This document shows, in pieces, positions 39,850 through 50,431 of a stretch of DNA of 64,000 nucleotides. This stretch comes from Mariniblastus sp. GTDB lineage: Bacteria; Planctomycetota; Planctomycetia; Pirellulales; Pirellulaceae. The notes under the pieces are model-generated. The model had not been told where the DNA came from. It made no database searches and saw only the letters and a program-made list of their open reading frames with translations. The position numbers and the translations under genes were made by a program. How positions within the stretch are numbered: the stretch's first letter is position 1; each line of letters starts with the position of its first letter. The stretch is from NCBI GenBank assembly GCA_011523945.1, contig WTFU01000054.1, positions 1 through 64,000 on the forward strand, written 5' to 3'.

Positions 39850-41010
39850 TCAGCCCGTCGCGCTTTCAAATGGATCTGAATAACCAAATTCATCCATGTA
39901 GCGATGCCAATTGTTATCAATTTCAAGTTCGAGCGAAGACTCAAGCGTAAAAGGGTTCTTTTTATGGTGCTTTTTGCGCTCGAAATACTCTATCAGCGAC
40001 GGCTCTAGTTCCGCAAACCCATCCATCTCAAGTTGGTCGTAAACTCGTTCCATTTCGCCGATCGGCTCAGAGATGAGATTTTCAAAGTTAACCTCAACTA
40101 ATTGGTTTTTTGGAATCGAATCACGTTGATTAAAGTAGGCCGAATACATCAGATCTTTACACTCAAAAATGTAGTTTTTGAGCCATGTATCATCGTATCT
40201 TGGAATCTGAAATCCTTGAAGCGAATCCAAAAGCTTCCATAGCCTCATCGTCGAAGGCACAAGTTTGTGCGGGTGACGCGCCATGTGAACAAACTTCGCC
40301 CCGGGAAACCAGTCGGCCAACTGCGACAGACGTCCGGTGTGAGGAGGTGACTTCAGAACCAACTGCGAGTCGTACCTGACCGTAAGTGCCTTTAGGAAAT
40401 AATCCATGGCCACGTGCAATCGCTCCTGCACCTCGTAATCCGCATCAGAAAGTTTGAGATTTAGGTGCTCTCGATTCGGTTGATTCGGAAACGCAATCCT
40501 ACGGTAAGGCGTTGGAGCTCCATAAGCACACAATGCAAAATCATCTTCTTGAGGAGACCCGACTCCCATCGACATATTGTCCATCGGTCGTTGCCGAGGC
40601 ATCAATAATTTCAAAAAGGGATAAAAAAAGAAGCGTGAAGCAAGAAAATGATTGGGAATAAATGCATCAAAATTCGTTGGAAAGGCCAATCGCGAATCCA
40701 AAGACATCAACTCATGCATCAACGTCGTGCCGGAACGCCAATGCCCAATAATAAAAACGGGGGGCTTTTTGAGTTGAGCAGACTCAATCACACTTCCGTG
40801 CGTAACATCTTGGACCTGAGCGAGGATTGAATTCATCACGGCGCATCCACCGCCGAGAGCAAACATTGGATACTTGAACGGATGGATCTTAAAACGGTTC
40901 TCTCTCATTAACCGCAGATAATCACCCAAACGCATCCCGTTCCAAAACCTGGGGGCCCACGGCGGATACCAATTAGGTTTCGGTTTTGATTTTGTAGATG
41001 TATTTGACAT
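39850..41010 (-). CDS. Sulfotransferase family protein
   Basis: PAPS-loop-like FIIGHWRSGTTLMHELMSLD; KSPPHTGRLSQLADWFPGAKFVHMARHP. Confidence 0.88.
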   Translation of the reverse strand: MSNTSTKSKPKPNWYPPWAPRFWNGMRLGDYLRLMRENRFKIHPFKYPMFALGGGCAVMNSILAQVQDVTHGSVIESAQLKKPPVFIIGHWRSGTTLMHELMSLDSRLAFPTNFDAFIPNHFLASRFFFYPFLKLLMPRQRPMDNMSMGVGSPQEDDFALCAYGAPTPYRRIAFPNQPNREHLNLKLSDADYEVQERLHVAMDYFLKALTVRYDSQLVLKSPPHTGRLSQLADWFPGAKFVHMARHPHKLVPSTMRLWKLLDSLQGFQIPRYDDTWLKNYIFECKDLMYSAYFNQRDSIPKNQLVEVNFENLISEPIGEMERVYDQLEMDGFAELEPSLIEYFERKKHHKKNPFTLESSLELEIDNNWHRYMDEFGYSDPFESATG

Positions 41011-41101
41011 GGTGGCGCCGTGCTATCCCTTTCACCAGACTCTCGTCGCAGCCTACTCGATCTCTCAGAAAAGTAAAACGCATCAACAAACATCGCCCTC
41101 G

Positions 41102-42991
41102 TCAAGCCGCTTCACCCAACTCGTCTTCGATCTCGTTAACCGGCGTGATTTTACCCTTGGGAGTCGTTAGATCAAACAGCCCGAAAATTTCATTTCGGGA
41201 CAAACCTCGCTTGGCAGGGGTATCACCGTCTGACAATATCTTCCGAAATAGCTCTCGCTTCTCTTCCAATATCTGATGAATTCGCTGCTCGATTGTACCC
41301 GCCATAATCATTCTGGTGATCGTCACACTGCCCGCGGCTCCAATTCGATGAGCTCGATTGATCGCCTGATCTTCGATTGCCGGATTCCACCAGCGATCGA
41401 ATAAAAATACGTAACGACAAAATTGCAGATTTAAACCGACCGCTCCTGCGCCGTAGCTCATCAGGAGAACTTTGCGATCTGGATTCTCCTTAAATTCCTT
41501 TAAAATTGGATCACGTTGTTTCGATGGAATACGTCCATGATATTCCAGTGGTCTGTGCACCGTCAGTTGTTTTCCAATCACCTCAAGAGAATCGACCCAC
41601 TGACTAAATACAATTGCCTTCTGACCGCTCGCCGCCACCTCTTCCATATCCGCTTTGAGGCGTTCAATTTTACTACTCATTCCCGTGGCAGGATCAAAGT
41701 TACATATTTGCTTTAATCGAAGAACCAACTCGAAAACGTGCTTAATTGTTAACTCATCTCCCATGTCGTTGAGCCGCAGGACTCCGTCCTTTTCAGCGCC
41801 GTCGTAGCTTATCTGCTGCTCCGGCGAAAGGTCCAGTTCCGCATCGCGCATCAATCGCGGGGGCATATCTTTCATGACCAAATCTTTTGTCCGGCGAAGT
41901 ATCAAGTCCTTCACCCGCACACGCATCTCTCGCGCCGTCATTCCGCTCGACACAGCTCCCTTCGCTGCAAATTCGCAAATTCCGACGAGATCCTCGACAC
42001 CGTTTTCGATCGGGGTTCCCGTTAGTGCCCAACTTCTTTTTCGATTAATTCGATGCACAACCTCACTTGTCGCATTTGCCTTATTCTTGATGCGCTGAGC
42101 TTCATCAAGAATCACCAAATCGAATTCATTCTCCGGAGCCGTAACCAAAGCCTCGTCCCGTGTCAAAAGTTCATAATTAGCGAGCTTGACCATTGCCGAC
42201 TCAGTTTTCCAATGCCAGGCACGTTGATGCTGATTTCCTTTAATTGCTGCGACGGTAATTTCAGGCGCCCACGATTTAAATTCTCGCTGCCAATTGGTCA
42301 CCAGTGGCTTTGGGCAAATGATCAAGACGCTCTTAATGAATCCGGCACGAAGCAACATCCGAACCGTGGCAATCGTCTGCATTGTCTTACCGAGTCCCAT
42401 TTCGTCAGCTAAAATTGCGCTGTTGCGGGGAAACAGGAAGGCAATACCCGCATACTGAAATGGAAAGGGCTCAAACGGAAATTCCATCGTCTTACCGTCG
42501 AGGAGATTCTCTAACGGCGGTTGCAAAAGATAAAACAATCGATCTTCCAACTTGATTACATCCGCAGGAGGTTTCATGCGGGTTCGCGTGGTTACCTTTT
42601 TTTCTTTCGCCTTCGAATCAGCTTTACTCTTCTCGCCTACGGGTTCCGCCGATGGCTCCGGCGCGTAGGGGTCAAACAGATTAGCAGCGATGGCAGATCG
42701 ATTCGCCCGTTTCGCCGGTCCAGTCTCGGAAAAGTAATAACTGGTTGTTTTAATCCGCCGCCCTTTGAATCGAGCGGAAACGACAGGCGGCTTAACCGGC
42801 GACTCGGCTTCCCAACTGCTTAAAAGATCAGGCAACTGTGCTTCGATGGCCCGATTCCAAGAATTCGTATCCAAAACAACTGGCTCTATTTTTGGCACAC
42901 CCGCATCCTGTCGAATCAATTGATTCGGCGGTTTGTCCGTAGAGGAACCCCGATGGTTTAGCGATTCGGTTAATTTAAAATACTGATCCAT
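41102..42991 (-). CDS. SNF2-family DEAD/DEAH-box helicase
   Basis: ILADEMGLGKTMQTIA, DLVILDEAQRIKN, LTGTPIENG, GAVGLNLQFCRYVFLFDRWWNPAIEDQAINRAHRIG. Confidence 0.95.
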   Translation of the reverse strand: MDQYFKLTESLNHRGSSTDKPPNQLIRQDAGVPKIEPVVLDTNSWNRAIEAQLPDLLSSWEAESPVKPPVVSARFKGRRIKTTSYYFSETGPAKRANRSAIAANLFDPYAPEPSAEPVGEKSKADSKAKEKKVTTRTRMKPPADVIKLEDRLFYLLQPPLENLLDGKTMEFPFEPFPFQYAGIAFLFPRNSAILADEMGLGKTMQTIATVRMLLRAGFIKSVLIICPKPLVTNWQREFKSWAPEITVAAIKGNQHQRAWHWKTESAMVKLANYELLTRDEALVTAPENEFDLVILDEAQRIKNKANATSEVVHRINRKRSWALTGTPIENGVEDLVGICEFAAKGAVSSGMTAREMRVRVKDLILRRTKDLVMKDMPPRLMRDAELDLSPEQQISYDGAEKDGVLRLNDMGDELTIKHVFELVLRLKQICNFDPATGMSSKIERLKADMEEVAASGQKAIVFSQWVDSLEVIGKQLTVHRPLEYHGRIPSKQRDPILKEFKENPDRKVLLMSYGAGAVGLNLQFCRYVFLFDRWWNPAIEDQAINRAHRIGAAGSVTITRMIMAGTIEQRIHQILEEKRELFRKILSDGDTPAKRGLSRNEIFGLFDLTTPKGKITPVNEIEDELGEAA

Positions 42992-43025
42992 CGAGACCGC
43001 TTCTTAAGTTTTGAAAGAGACCATT

Positions 43026-43559
43026 TCACGCCGCGCGAAGCACGGAGTGAGCCTCCTCAATTGCCTGCCGAATTCTTTCGAATGGCTCATCCAGTGGTAG
43101 CCGACTTGCAAATTCGTGCACGCCTTGTGAGATCGCAGTCGCCTCGGTGCCGCGATGATTGACGCAGAAAACGGACTGTCCCGAGAGGTCAAAATGTTCC
43201 AATCCTGACCCATCAAATTCTGTTTCAGAATCCACGGGCTCGGCAAACACCAAAGGATCATCGATCAACTCAGTTAGCGGCAGCATTTCCGAACAGTCGG
43301 TAATAAAGACCGATGGCCGATTTTTAGCCTTATCAATTAAAGCCATTCCTATCTGATCAGAAAACAGAAATCCACAATAGGTTTCACCGTACATGATTTG
43401 CTGAGCACGATTGGTAGCCACGGGCGCCGTACAATGAAACTCAATCGGTCTTCCAATTCTTGAAACAACCAATAGACCGCCGCAATGCCCAAGTGAAGGC
43501 AATTCAACAACGGTCATAAAACCGAATGATTGAAGTGGATGGTTAGTCGCTTGGGTCAA
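43026..43559 (-). CDS. Conserved hypothetical protein upstream of the SNF2 helicase
   Basis: 177 aa ORF, same strand, 34 bp upstream of the helicase; no domain recognised. Confidence 0.7.
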   Translation of the reverse strand: MTQATNHPLQSFGFMTVVELPSLGHCGGLLVVSRIGRPIEFHCTAPVATNRAQQIMYGETYCGFLFSDQIGMALIDKAKNRPSVFITDCSEMLPLTELIDDPLVFAEPVDSETEFDGSGLEHFDLSGQSVFCVNHRGTEATAISQGVHEFASRLPLDEPFERIRQAIEEAHSVLRAA

Positions 43560-43963
43560 AAGCTCTGTCCTTATGAATTATCAAAATTCATGATGCAACA
43601 GTAAATTTCGGCAGAAATTCGAGGCATACAGAATTTGTTTTTTTGTCAACAACCAAAATATTTTTTTTTCGAAAAATAGCTGCTCTCATACCTTTGGTCG
43701 GCGCGCGAACGCTCAAGTGACATCGGCGGAAACAGGTTTTTCACTTTAGATTACCAACGTCTTACCGAGGGCTTACTCCAAACCGAATTAAAGGCACACA
43801 TAGATTCTCTTAACAACCCAATGAAAAACTTTTCGGGTCAGTCCATTTTTTCCCTCAAGTGGCTTTTCAAAAGGATGAATCCTGAAGCAAAAGCTCGACA
43901 CTTTCCATGGCGCGGTTTATACTGTTTAGGTATTCATAAAAAACTTCCCGGAGTGTTGATCAT

Positions 43964-44425
43964 ATGCCTCACGATTCACAAGATATTTCCCCAGTTTTCC
44001 GGATTGACGTTGCTCAAAGTGCTAGCGATTCTGCGGCCCCTCATTCGGGAGCTGGGCAGAGTGATATTGCCGCGATCCTGCAACAGCTTGTGGCAGGTCA
44101 GGACCGTCAAAATGAACTGATGGAAGAAATGATCGACCAAATGCACGCGAGCCAACGACAACGCTCAAATGAGTTGTCTCAATGGAAAGAAGCAAATCCG
44201 TTGCTTGCTCGACGCTGCCGAGCTGCAGCCGAGGCATTATCTCAAGTGCAAACAGAATTTCTGCAAACTCTGACCATCGACGTCAACGATAACCATGAAG
44301 AAATGATGGACAGCGAATTCGTATTGAACGAATTTGTGGATCGCTACGGGCCACGTCTAGCCCATCTCAACGGAGTCTTACAACTGCTTTCCCAGTTGAG
44401 CCTTCACCCCGGCGATAACCACTAA
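43964..44425 (+). CDS. Hypothetical coiled-coil protein
   Basis: 153 aa; plausible RBS (CCCGGAG) before ATG; followed by a terminator; preferred over overlapping ORF 43821-44120. Confidence 0.7.
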   Translation: MPHDSQDISPVFRIDVAQSASDSAAPHSGAGQSDIAAILQQLVAGQDRQNELMEEMIDQMHASQRQRSNELSQWKEANPLLARRCRAAAEALSQVQTEFLQTLTIDVNDNHEEMMDSEFVLNEFVDRYGPRLAHLNGVLQLLSQLSLHPGDNH

Positions 44426-44465
44426 AAAACAACTACCTACAGGTAGCACACTTCACAGCAAAACA

Positions 44466-44498
44466 TGCCTCTACCAGACTGGTTGAGGCTTTTTTTAT
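44466..44498 (+). terminator. Rho-independent terminator
   Basis: GCCTCTACCAGACTGGTTGAGGCTTTTTTT, 40 bp after the 43964-44425 gene. Confidence 0.85.
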
Positions 44499-44626
44499 AA
44501 GTAAGAAAACTGGCAACCTCAATATTTAAAAGACCTGGCTAGACCACTCTTTGAGGATGCCCCATTTGCTGTAGATCGAAGAGAACAGGGAATAAACCAG
44601 CTTTTACATTTTTTAAGCCGAGAATT

Positions 44627-45496
44627 TTGATGCACGGCGAAATAGTCCACACCATCACTTCTGATTTTGTTAGGCTCCATGGGTTTTACCGCGAATCCAA
44701 GGAAACGCTTGTCACTAATTCCGAGACAGGCGCGATAAGCGCCGCTATTTTGACACATGGCCTCGGAGGTAACTTTTATTCTTCGAGGCTTCTCTTCCAT
44801 CTGGCTGAAGTGCTTGAGTCGATTGGTGTCCATGTTGTAATCGCCAACACGCGAGGGCATGACATGATCAACTCCTCTACATGGGCTGGGAAAACAAGAT
44901 CAGTGGGCGCGGCTTTCGAAGACGTCGCCGACGCCAAAATGGACATCAGTGCATGGGCAGACTTTCTGGCAAAACGGGGCCATGCCAACATCGCCGCAGT
45001 CGGGCACTCACTCGGTGCCATTAAGTCAATTTACTCTCAGGCATTCGCGCCGCATCCCAACATTAAAAACATTATCGCGTTATCGGCGACAAGGCTCAGC
45101 TATGCCAAACTAAGCGATTCCCCTCGTGGCGAACTGTTTCGAGATACAATTAAAAAATGCGAATCGCTGGTCGAACAAAATCAAGGCCACAACCCAATTC
45201 AAGTACCTTTCCCGTTCCCTACGTGGATGAGCCCTCAGGGTTACCTGGATAAATATGGGCCGGCGGAGTCTTTCAACTGGCTTAATTTTATCGATCGAAT
45301 CGAGATACCAACGCTGATGCTGTTCGGCGAGAGAGAACTTAACGAAAACGTTGCTTTCGAAGGCCTCCGCGACGACCTCGCTCTATTAACTGCTGGTTGG
45401 AATTCTTTAACCATCCAGGAAATCGAGGAGGCCGACCACTTCTATACCTCTAGATTTAATGAGGTAGGAGAAAATATCCTCCGCTGGTTGGCATAA
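44627..45496 (+). CDS. Alpha/beta hydrolase
   Basis: THGLGGNFYSSR, nucleophile elbow AAVGHSLGAIKSI, LMLFGERE, EADHFYTSR: intact Ser/Asp/His pattern. Confidence 0.85.
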   Translation: MMHGEIVHTITSDFVRLHGFYRESKETLVTNSETGAISAAILTHGLGGNFYSSRLLFHLAEVLESIGVHVVIANTRGHDMINSSTWAGKTRSVGAAFEDVADAKMDISAWADFLAKRGHANIAAVGHSLGAIKSIYSQAFAPHPNIKNIIALSATRLSYAKLSDSPRGELFRDTIKKCESLVEQNQGHNPIQVPFPFPTWMSPQGYLDKYGPAESFNWLNFIDRIEIPTLMLFGERELNENVAFEGLRDDLALLTAGWNSLTIQEIEEADHFYTSRFNEVGENILRWLA

Positions 45497-45552
45497 GTAA
45501 CGACGAAAAATGATTCCCCAAAAGGGCAGGGCGCTTACCGTGCTGACCGGCT

Positions 45553-45843
45553 TTAGCGAGATGCCTCTTCATCAGCTAAATCATCACTCGGAAATTCATC
45601 TACTTCGGGAACGTTTTGCCTCAATCGGACGATGGTGGTCACCCAGCAAGACAAAATAACAAAGGGCATCCCCATCATAAACAGGATGCTCATTGCATAC
45701 GCTGCTGCAGAACCATCGGCGTGAAGGCCATCTTTACAGGTGGGACAAGCAAGTAAACTACTCGAGAACACCAACTGAAGGAGCACGACCTGAAAACTAC
45801 AGGCGACCAGCTTAAAGAATTGTTTAGGGTTAACGTCGATCAT
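45553..45843 (-). CDS. Small membrane protein with CPTC motif at the end of the oxidase operon
   Basis: 96 aa, signal/TM segment, LLACPTCKDGLHADGSAAAYAMSILFMMGMPFVILSCWVT; downstream of the DUF420 gene. Confidence 0.65.
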   Translation of the reverse strand: MIDVNPKQFFKLVACSFQVVLLQLVFSSSLLACPTCKDGLHADGSAAAYAMSILFMMGMPFVILSCWVTTIVRLRQNVPEVDEFPSDDLADEEASR

Positions 45844-45850
45844 TATTTCG

Positions 45851-46417
45851 CTACTGTCCGTAATAAGGTTGCAGCATGAGGTAGCAAATCGGCCCCGTCA
45901 ATGCGACATACAGCCAAGCTGGAAACACGATTTTTGCCATTTTACGGTGTTTGTCAAACTGATTGGTGAATCCAAAAATCCAGGTTTGCAATATAAACGG
46001 AAGGCTCAATGCTGCCAAAACGATGTGACTGATCAATAAAATGAAATACAAAGTCCTTGCAAACCCTTCACCGCCAAACTTTGTTTCTTCATTAGTAAAA
46101 TGGTAGGCGACATAGCAAAGCAAAAACAATGCTGAACAGACCATCGCCGCTGAAATCGACAATCGATGCAACTGGATTTTCCGCTGTTTAACAAAGACTA
46201 ACGCCAATATTAAAAACAGCGCAACGAGGCAATTCAAGCCGGCATGCACCGTCGGCAGAAAATCTAAAGTCACTCCCTCGGGCAACGGAATTTTCGTCGG
46301 TCCTCTCATGAGGCCAACCAATCCCCAAACCGCGACTGTTACAATCCAGCTGACAATCGTTAACTTTTTACCCAGTACAGGGTTGGGTTCAAGCTTAAAA
46401 AACTCTTCTCCGCTCAT
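45851..46417 (-). CDS. DUF420 family membrane protein (CtaM-like)
   Basis: Polytopic; LPTVHAGLNCLVALFLILALVFVKQRKIQLHRLSISAAMVCSALFLLCYVAYH pattern of DUF420; 4-nt overlap with the SCO gene. Confidence 0.85.
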   Translation of the reverse strand: MSGEEFFKLEPNPVLGKKLTIVSWIVTVAVWGLVGLMRGPTKIPLPEGVTLDFLPTVHAGLNCLVALFLILALVFVKQRKIQLHRLSISAAMVCSALFLLCYVAYHFTNEETKFGGEGFARTLYFILLISHIVLAALSLPFILQTWIFGFTNQFDKHRKMAKIVFPAWLYVALTGPICYLMLQPYYGQ

Positions 46418-47691
46418 TTTTGTCCCTCGGACTTCGTTGTTTCTTTCGTTTCACCACCGCGCGGATTGGGCTGATCTTCACCTTCCAGCACTTTGACCAG
46501 CTTTATCATCTCCAACTCGTCAGCCGCATTTTCCCAATCAAACTTCCCACGAACTTGCCCCCATCGGTCGACAACATACAAAAGTGATGAGTGATGCTCG
46601 CCCCCCGAATCCGCCTTGAAATACTCACTTCCAATTCTCTTGATTAACACGGGACTTCCGGTCAAAAACAACCAATTTTCCGGGTCCGCTTCTAGAGTAT
46701 CGGCAAATTCCCTAAGATGCTCCACCGTGTCGCGAGTCGGATCAGTCGTAATGCTGACAATCCGTGGGCAATCATCTCCAAGCCGTTTTTGCAAATTACG
46801 CAGGTACTGATTCTGAGCCTTACACACGCCGGGGCAGTTGCTAAAGAAGAAGTTCGCAATCCAAACCTCGCCAGTCAAATCCCGAGAGAAAAACTTTTCG
46901 CCGGACCGTTCGGTAAGAAAAAAGTCACGAACCCAGCGGATATCATTCAGCTCTTCCCGCTCAACTCCTGCCAAAACGTTTCTCGTGTCAATTTTCTTTC
47001 CTAACGGAGGTTTCGTTTCGGCTGCAACTTCTTTTGCAACCTTGACAAACCGCTTCATATCGTAAGGTTGATCCCACTTGAACCGATCGCGATAGCGTCC
47101 CCATTTATCAACCAGCAGTATATTGTCCGTATGCGTTTCTGGATTCACCGGAACATTAAACATGTTCTCACCGATCTCTACTAATTGATAGTTCTGTCCG
47201 GTTAGAAACGCCCAACGCTCTGGAGTTGCACTAAACCCTTCTGCATATTTATTCAAAACTTCAGGCGTATCGTTTTTAGGATCGACGGTCAGTGTTAGAA
47301 AACGAATATCAGTACCTTTTAGAGCCGAATTCACTCGGTCTATTTCTTTATTCAAATCCATGCAAAACGTTGGACAACTCGCAAAAAAGAAACTGACCAC
47401 GTAGGCCTGACCCGCTAGGTCAGCTGAGTCAAATTTATTTCCCTCCTGATCAATCAGCTCGAAACGACCAACACTTGGCAAGTGTTCCCATGGAACCGTC
47501 ACAAACGCTCTACCATTACTGTCTAACTGAAGATTGGTGCCATCGTTTTCATCTTTGTCGATAGACGCCACTCGAGGTCGTTCAACGGGACGGCGATCAA
47601 CCGACCGCAAGTAGATCACTACCGCGGCAGACACTACTACTAATATCCACAAAAATACTCGAACTCGTGCAAACATATTTCTCTTCGCCAC
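46414..47691 (-). CDS. Tandem SCO1/SenC-domain copper chaperone
   Basis: Two SCO domains: FFFASCPTFCMDLNKEI...ETHTDNILLVDKWG and FFFSNCPGVCKAQNQYL...EHHSSLLYVVDRWG, each with CxxxC and distal His. Confidence 0.92.
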   Translation of the reverse strand: MAKRNMFARVRVFLWILVVVSAAVVIYLRSVDRRPVERPRVASIDKDENDGTNLQLDSNGRAFVTVPWEHLPSVGRFELIDQEGNKFDSADLAGQAYVVSFFFASCPTFCMDLNKEIDRVNSALKGTDIRFLTLTVDPKNDTPEVLNKYAEGFSATPERWAFLTGQNYQLVEIGENMFNVPVNPETHTDNILLVDKWGRYRDRFKWDQPYDMKRFVKVAKEVAAETKPPLGKKIDTRNVLAGVEREELNDIRWVRDFFLTERSGEKFFSRDLTGEVWIANFFFSNCPGVCKAQNQYLRNLQKRLGDDCPRIVSITTDPTRDTVEHLREFADTLEADPENWLFLTGSPVLIKRIGSEYFKADSGGEHHSSLLYVVDRWGQVRGKFDWENAADELEMIKLVKVLEGEDQPNPRGGETKETTKSEGQK

Positions 47692-47703
47692 TAAAGTGCG
47701 CCT

Positions 47704-48108
47704 TTATCTAATCTCGGCTTTCGCAGGATTGACGACAATCGTGTCACTGACAACGGGCTTGGGGGCATTCTCACGGCGATCTTTTGAGTAGGTCAAATAT
47801 CGATAGCCAACATCCGGAACCAACAACAAAACCAGCAAAACACCCATGAACAAAGCTGGTATCGTGAGCACATACTTCCACGCCCGCTCCCACCACAGGT
47901 GCATAAAAAATAAAATCACCAACAATGCTTTCGCAATTGAAACCAGCATCATTGCCGACCAACCAACAACCCTGTTCTCCATTAAGTAGGAGTTAGCGAC
48001 CCAAAATGAAATCCCGGTTAACGCACAAAGCATTAGAAATACAAACAAAAAGACTTTCGTGTTTGAATTTCCGGTTGCGTCTCGATTGATGGAATCTATT
48101 TCATTCAT
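47704..48108 (-). CDS. Cytochrome c oxidase subunit IV (prokaryotic, CoxD-like)
   Basis: MNEIDS start; three TM helices, VLISIAKALLVILFFMHLWWERAWK-type motif; adjacent to coxC. Confidence 0.85.
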   Translation of the reverse strand: MNEIDSINRDATGNSNTKVFLFVFLMLCALTGISFWVANSYLMENRVVGWSAMMLVSIAKALLVILFFMHLWWERAWKYVLTIPALFMGVLLVLLLVPDVGYRYLTYSKDRRENAPKPVVSDTIVVNPAKAEIR

Positions 48109-48112
48109 GAAA

Positions 48113-49387
48113 TCAAAATAAGTAAAGCAAAGGAAACAAGAAGATCCAAACGATGTCGACGAAATGCCAGTACAAACCGACATTCTCCATTAAACCAGCC
48201 CGTGAACGATCCAACCGCAACATCAACAAAACCATAAAAGCGACCAGCCCTCCCAAGACATGTAACGCATGGAAACCAGTCATCAGGAAATAGGTGTTCG
48301 CCCAAGTATTACCACTCGGAATGACCATCGGAAGCCTCAGATGAAAATGCTCGTTCAGCCCCTCATGAAGTCCATTGAACCGCTCATAAGCGCTAACCCG
48401 ATTTTCTAACGGAGTTAGTAAATCAACCAACTCGGTTGCCTTGGTCGCTGCCGTCTTCGATGCCTCGGTGGCTGCAGATAACTCACTCTCGATATCCGTC
48501 TTCCTCGCATCGTCCTGTTCAGCCTTGAGCTGTTCCGACAATACATCAATTCGCTCCTGCATCTCGCGGACGTCCTGCTCCACAGCCTCCTGCTGCCCCA
48601 TCAATTCAGCGATTTGATTTTTCACATCAGCATTTTCGCTCGCCAGATAAGATTCGACCCGTGGGTTGGAATTGCGGGGATTAATTTGATGAGCCAAGCT
48701 TTCAAGCGCCAGCTCTCTCATCATTGGATTCTCAGCTTCCCCAACCGTCCTTTGAGTCCACTGAACCAGGCCAGCTCGAATCAAGACAAGCGTATCCAAT
48801 ACATCATGATCGTGGGGTTCAGCCGATTCAGATACCAAAGCTGTTTTTTCCTTCTCAAGGCTCAAGATTTCAGCATCTAAATTCGACTTTACAGCAGAAA
48901 GATAATTCAAGTCAGCGCGATCATAAAGCAAACTTCGAGGAGTACCGGGGTGAATTCCGTGCTCAAACTTGGAATTATATTCATACGCCTTGATCCCGAG
49001 AAAAACGCACCCGAGAACAAAAGTACCAAACAACCAGGCCTTCGCTTTCCCTGCCTTGTTTTGCTTGGCAGCCTCCATCCCAAAGACAATCGTCACACTG
49101 GAACAAATCAAAACAAACGTGTTGACAGCGCCTAGCCATTCAAGAACTCGAACATCCCCGGGCGTCGGCCACGAGCCCTCAGGAGCCCCAAAACGAAGAA
49201 CAATGTAAGTGCCAATTAAGGCCGTGAAAAACATAATTTCCGTGGACAAAAACAGCCAAACCGCAAGCTTGCCTTTGGGAACTGGCACCGCTGGCTGATA
49301 CTTCAGTTCAATATGTCCGTGCGACCCCCCATCCAATCCACCGTTGGCAGCGTCTGTTTCGTTGGACGAGTTCGCTTTTGAATTCAT
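48113..49387 (-). CDS. Cytochrome c oxidase subunit III with large coiled-coil insertion
   Basis: [26 protein letters not shown] and [23 protein letters not shown]...[22 protein letters not shown]; ~200 aa helical insert in between. Confidence 0.92.
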   Translation of the reverse strand: MNSKANSSNETDAANGGLDGGSHGHIELKYQPAVPVPKGKLAVWLFLSTEIMFFTALIGTYIVLRFGAPEGSWPTPGDVRVLEWLGAVNTFVLICSSVTIVFGMEAAKQNKAGKAKAWLFGTFVLGCVFLGIKAYEYNSKFEHGIHPGTPRSLLYDRADLNYLSAVKSNLDAEILSLEKEKTALVSESAEPHDHDVLDTLVLIRAGLVQWTQRTVGEAENPMMRELALESLAHQINPRNSNPRVESYLASENADVKNQIAELMGQQEAVEQDVREMQERIDVLSEQLKAEQDDARKTDIESELSAATEASKTAATKATELVDLLTPLENRVSAYERFNGLHEGLNEHFHLRLPMVIPSGNTWANTYFLMTGFHALHVLGGLVAFMVLLMLRLDRSRAGLMENVGLYWHFVDIVWIFLFPLLYLF

Positions 49388-49454
49388 TTTTCTTCTAAAA
49401 TCTTGGAGCTAATAAATACAAACTCGACGTGTGTTAAGAAAATAATCGAAACGC

Positions 49455-50375
49455 CTAAGTCAAACACGCGAGAATCAAAACCAGCATGTAAGCCGGCAGA
49501 TAAAGTAACGAAGCACGCAACAACTTCCTCGCTACCTGGTCATTACGATCGAGACGAAATGCCCAAGCAGCTTTTAAATAATAAACTCCTATAAACAAGG
49601 AGGCGAGTGCGAAAACCCACGCATGAATAGGCGTCCTCAAACTCAAGATTGGAAGCAAGCTAACAAGAATCAACAGCACCGCTGTGACCACGGATTTTAG
49701 ACCTGCAACTCGACCGGTGGGTTCGGTGACCGTAATCATCTTCAACCCCCCCTGGCGGTATTGATCACGATACATCCAGGCAATTGCCATAAAGTGAGGG
49801 AATTGCCAGAGAACTAAGACTCCAAAGAACGCCCAACACACCAATCCGACCGTTTCGGTGGCAGCCAACGATCCCATGATGATCGGCATCGCCCCTGCAA
49901 TGGCACCGATCTCCGTGTTAAGCGGTGTCCTTAATTTGAGAGGAGTGTAAATAGCTACATAAAGCACCCAGTTGGCAATACCACAAACCGCCGTCTGCCA
50001 ATTTACCATCCCGTAGAGGAATGCGACTCCAACCCCAAAAGTTACCGCGACAAACATTGCCACTTCCGTCGACGACAATCGCTGCGAAGGAAGTGGACGT
50101 GACGCAGTTCTGGGCATCAAAAAATCGGTGTAGCGTTCGAGGTACATATTCATCGCGTTACCACTCGAAGCAATCATCAACATCCCAACAAGCGCACCGA
50201 ACATTGTTCCGACGCCCATTGCCTCACCCGCGGCATGCGCTGCCAACAAGGCGGCAACGGCAAAAGTAATTAGCACCATTACCGAAATTCGCAATTTCGT
50301 CAGCGCCACATAGGTTTGCAACCTCGTGGTCTCCTTGGCTGTCGTAATTTCTGGATTCGTTGACATTGCTGACAT
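49455..50375 (-). CDS. ctaB: Protoheme IX farnesyltransferase (haem o synthase)
   Basis: ASSGNAMNMYLERYTDFLMPRTASRPLPSQRLS is the NxxxDxxxD-like motif of haem o synthase; sits in the cox cluster. Confidence 0.93.
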   Translation of the reverse strand: MSAMSTNPEITTAKETTRLQTYVALTKLRISVMVLITFAVAALLAAHAAGEAMGVGTMFGALVGMLMIASSGNAMNMYLERYTDFLMPRTASRPLPSQRLSSTEVAMFVAVTFGVGVAFLYGMVNWQTAVCGIANWVLYVAIYTPLKLRTPLNTEIGAIAGAMPIIMGSLAATETVGLVCWAFFGVLVLWQFPHFMAIAWMYRDQYRQGGLKMITVTEPTGRVAGLKSVVTAVLLILVSLLPILSLRTPIHAWVFALASLFIGVYYLKAAWAFRLDRNDQVARKLLRASLLYLPAYMLVLILACLT

Positions 50376-50431
50376 GCGAGCTAACTCGTCTTTTTAGAGT
50401 TTTATAGGAATGGAGTGCGAACCAAGTTCAC

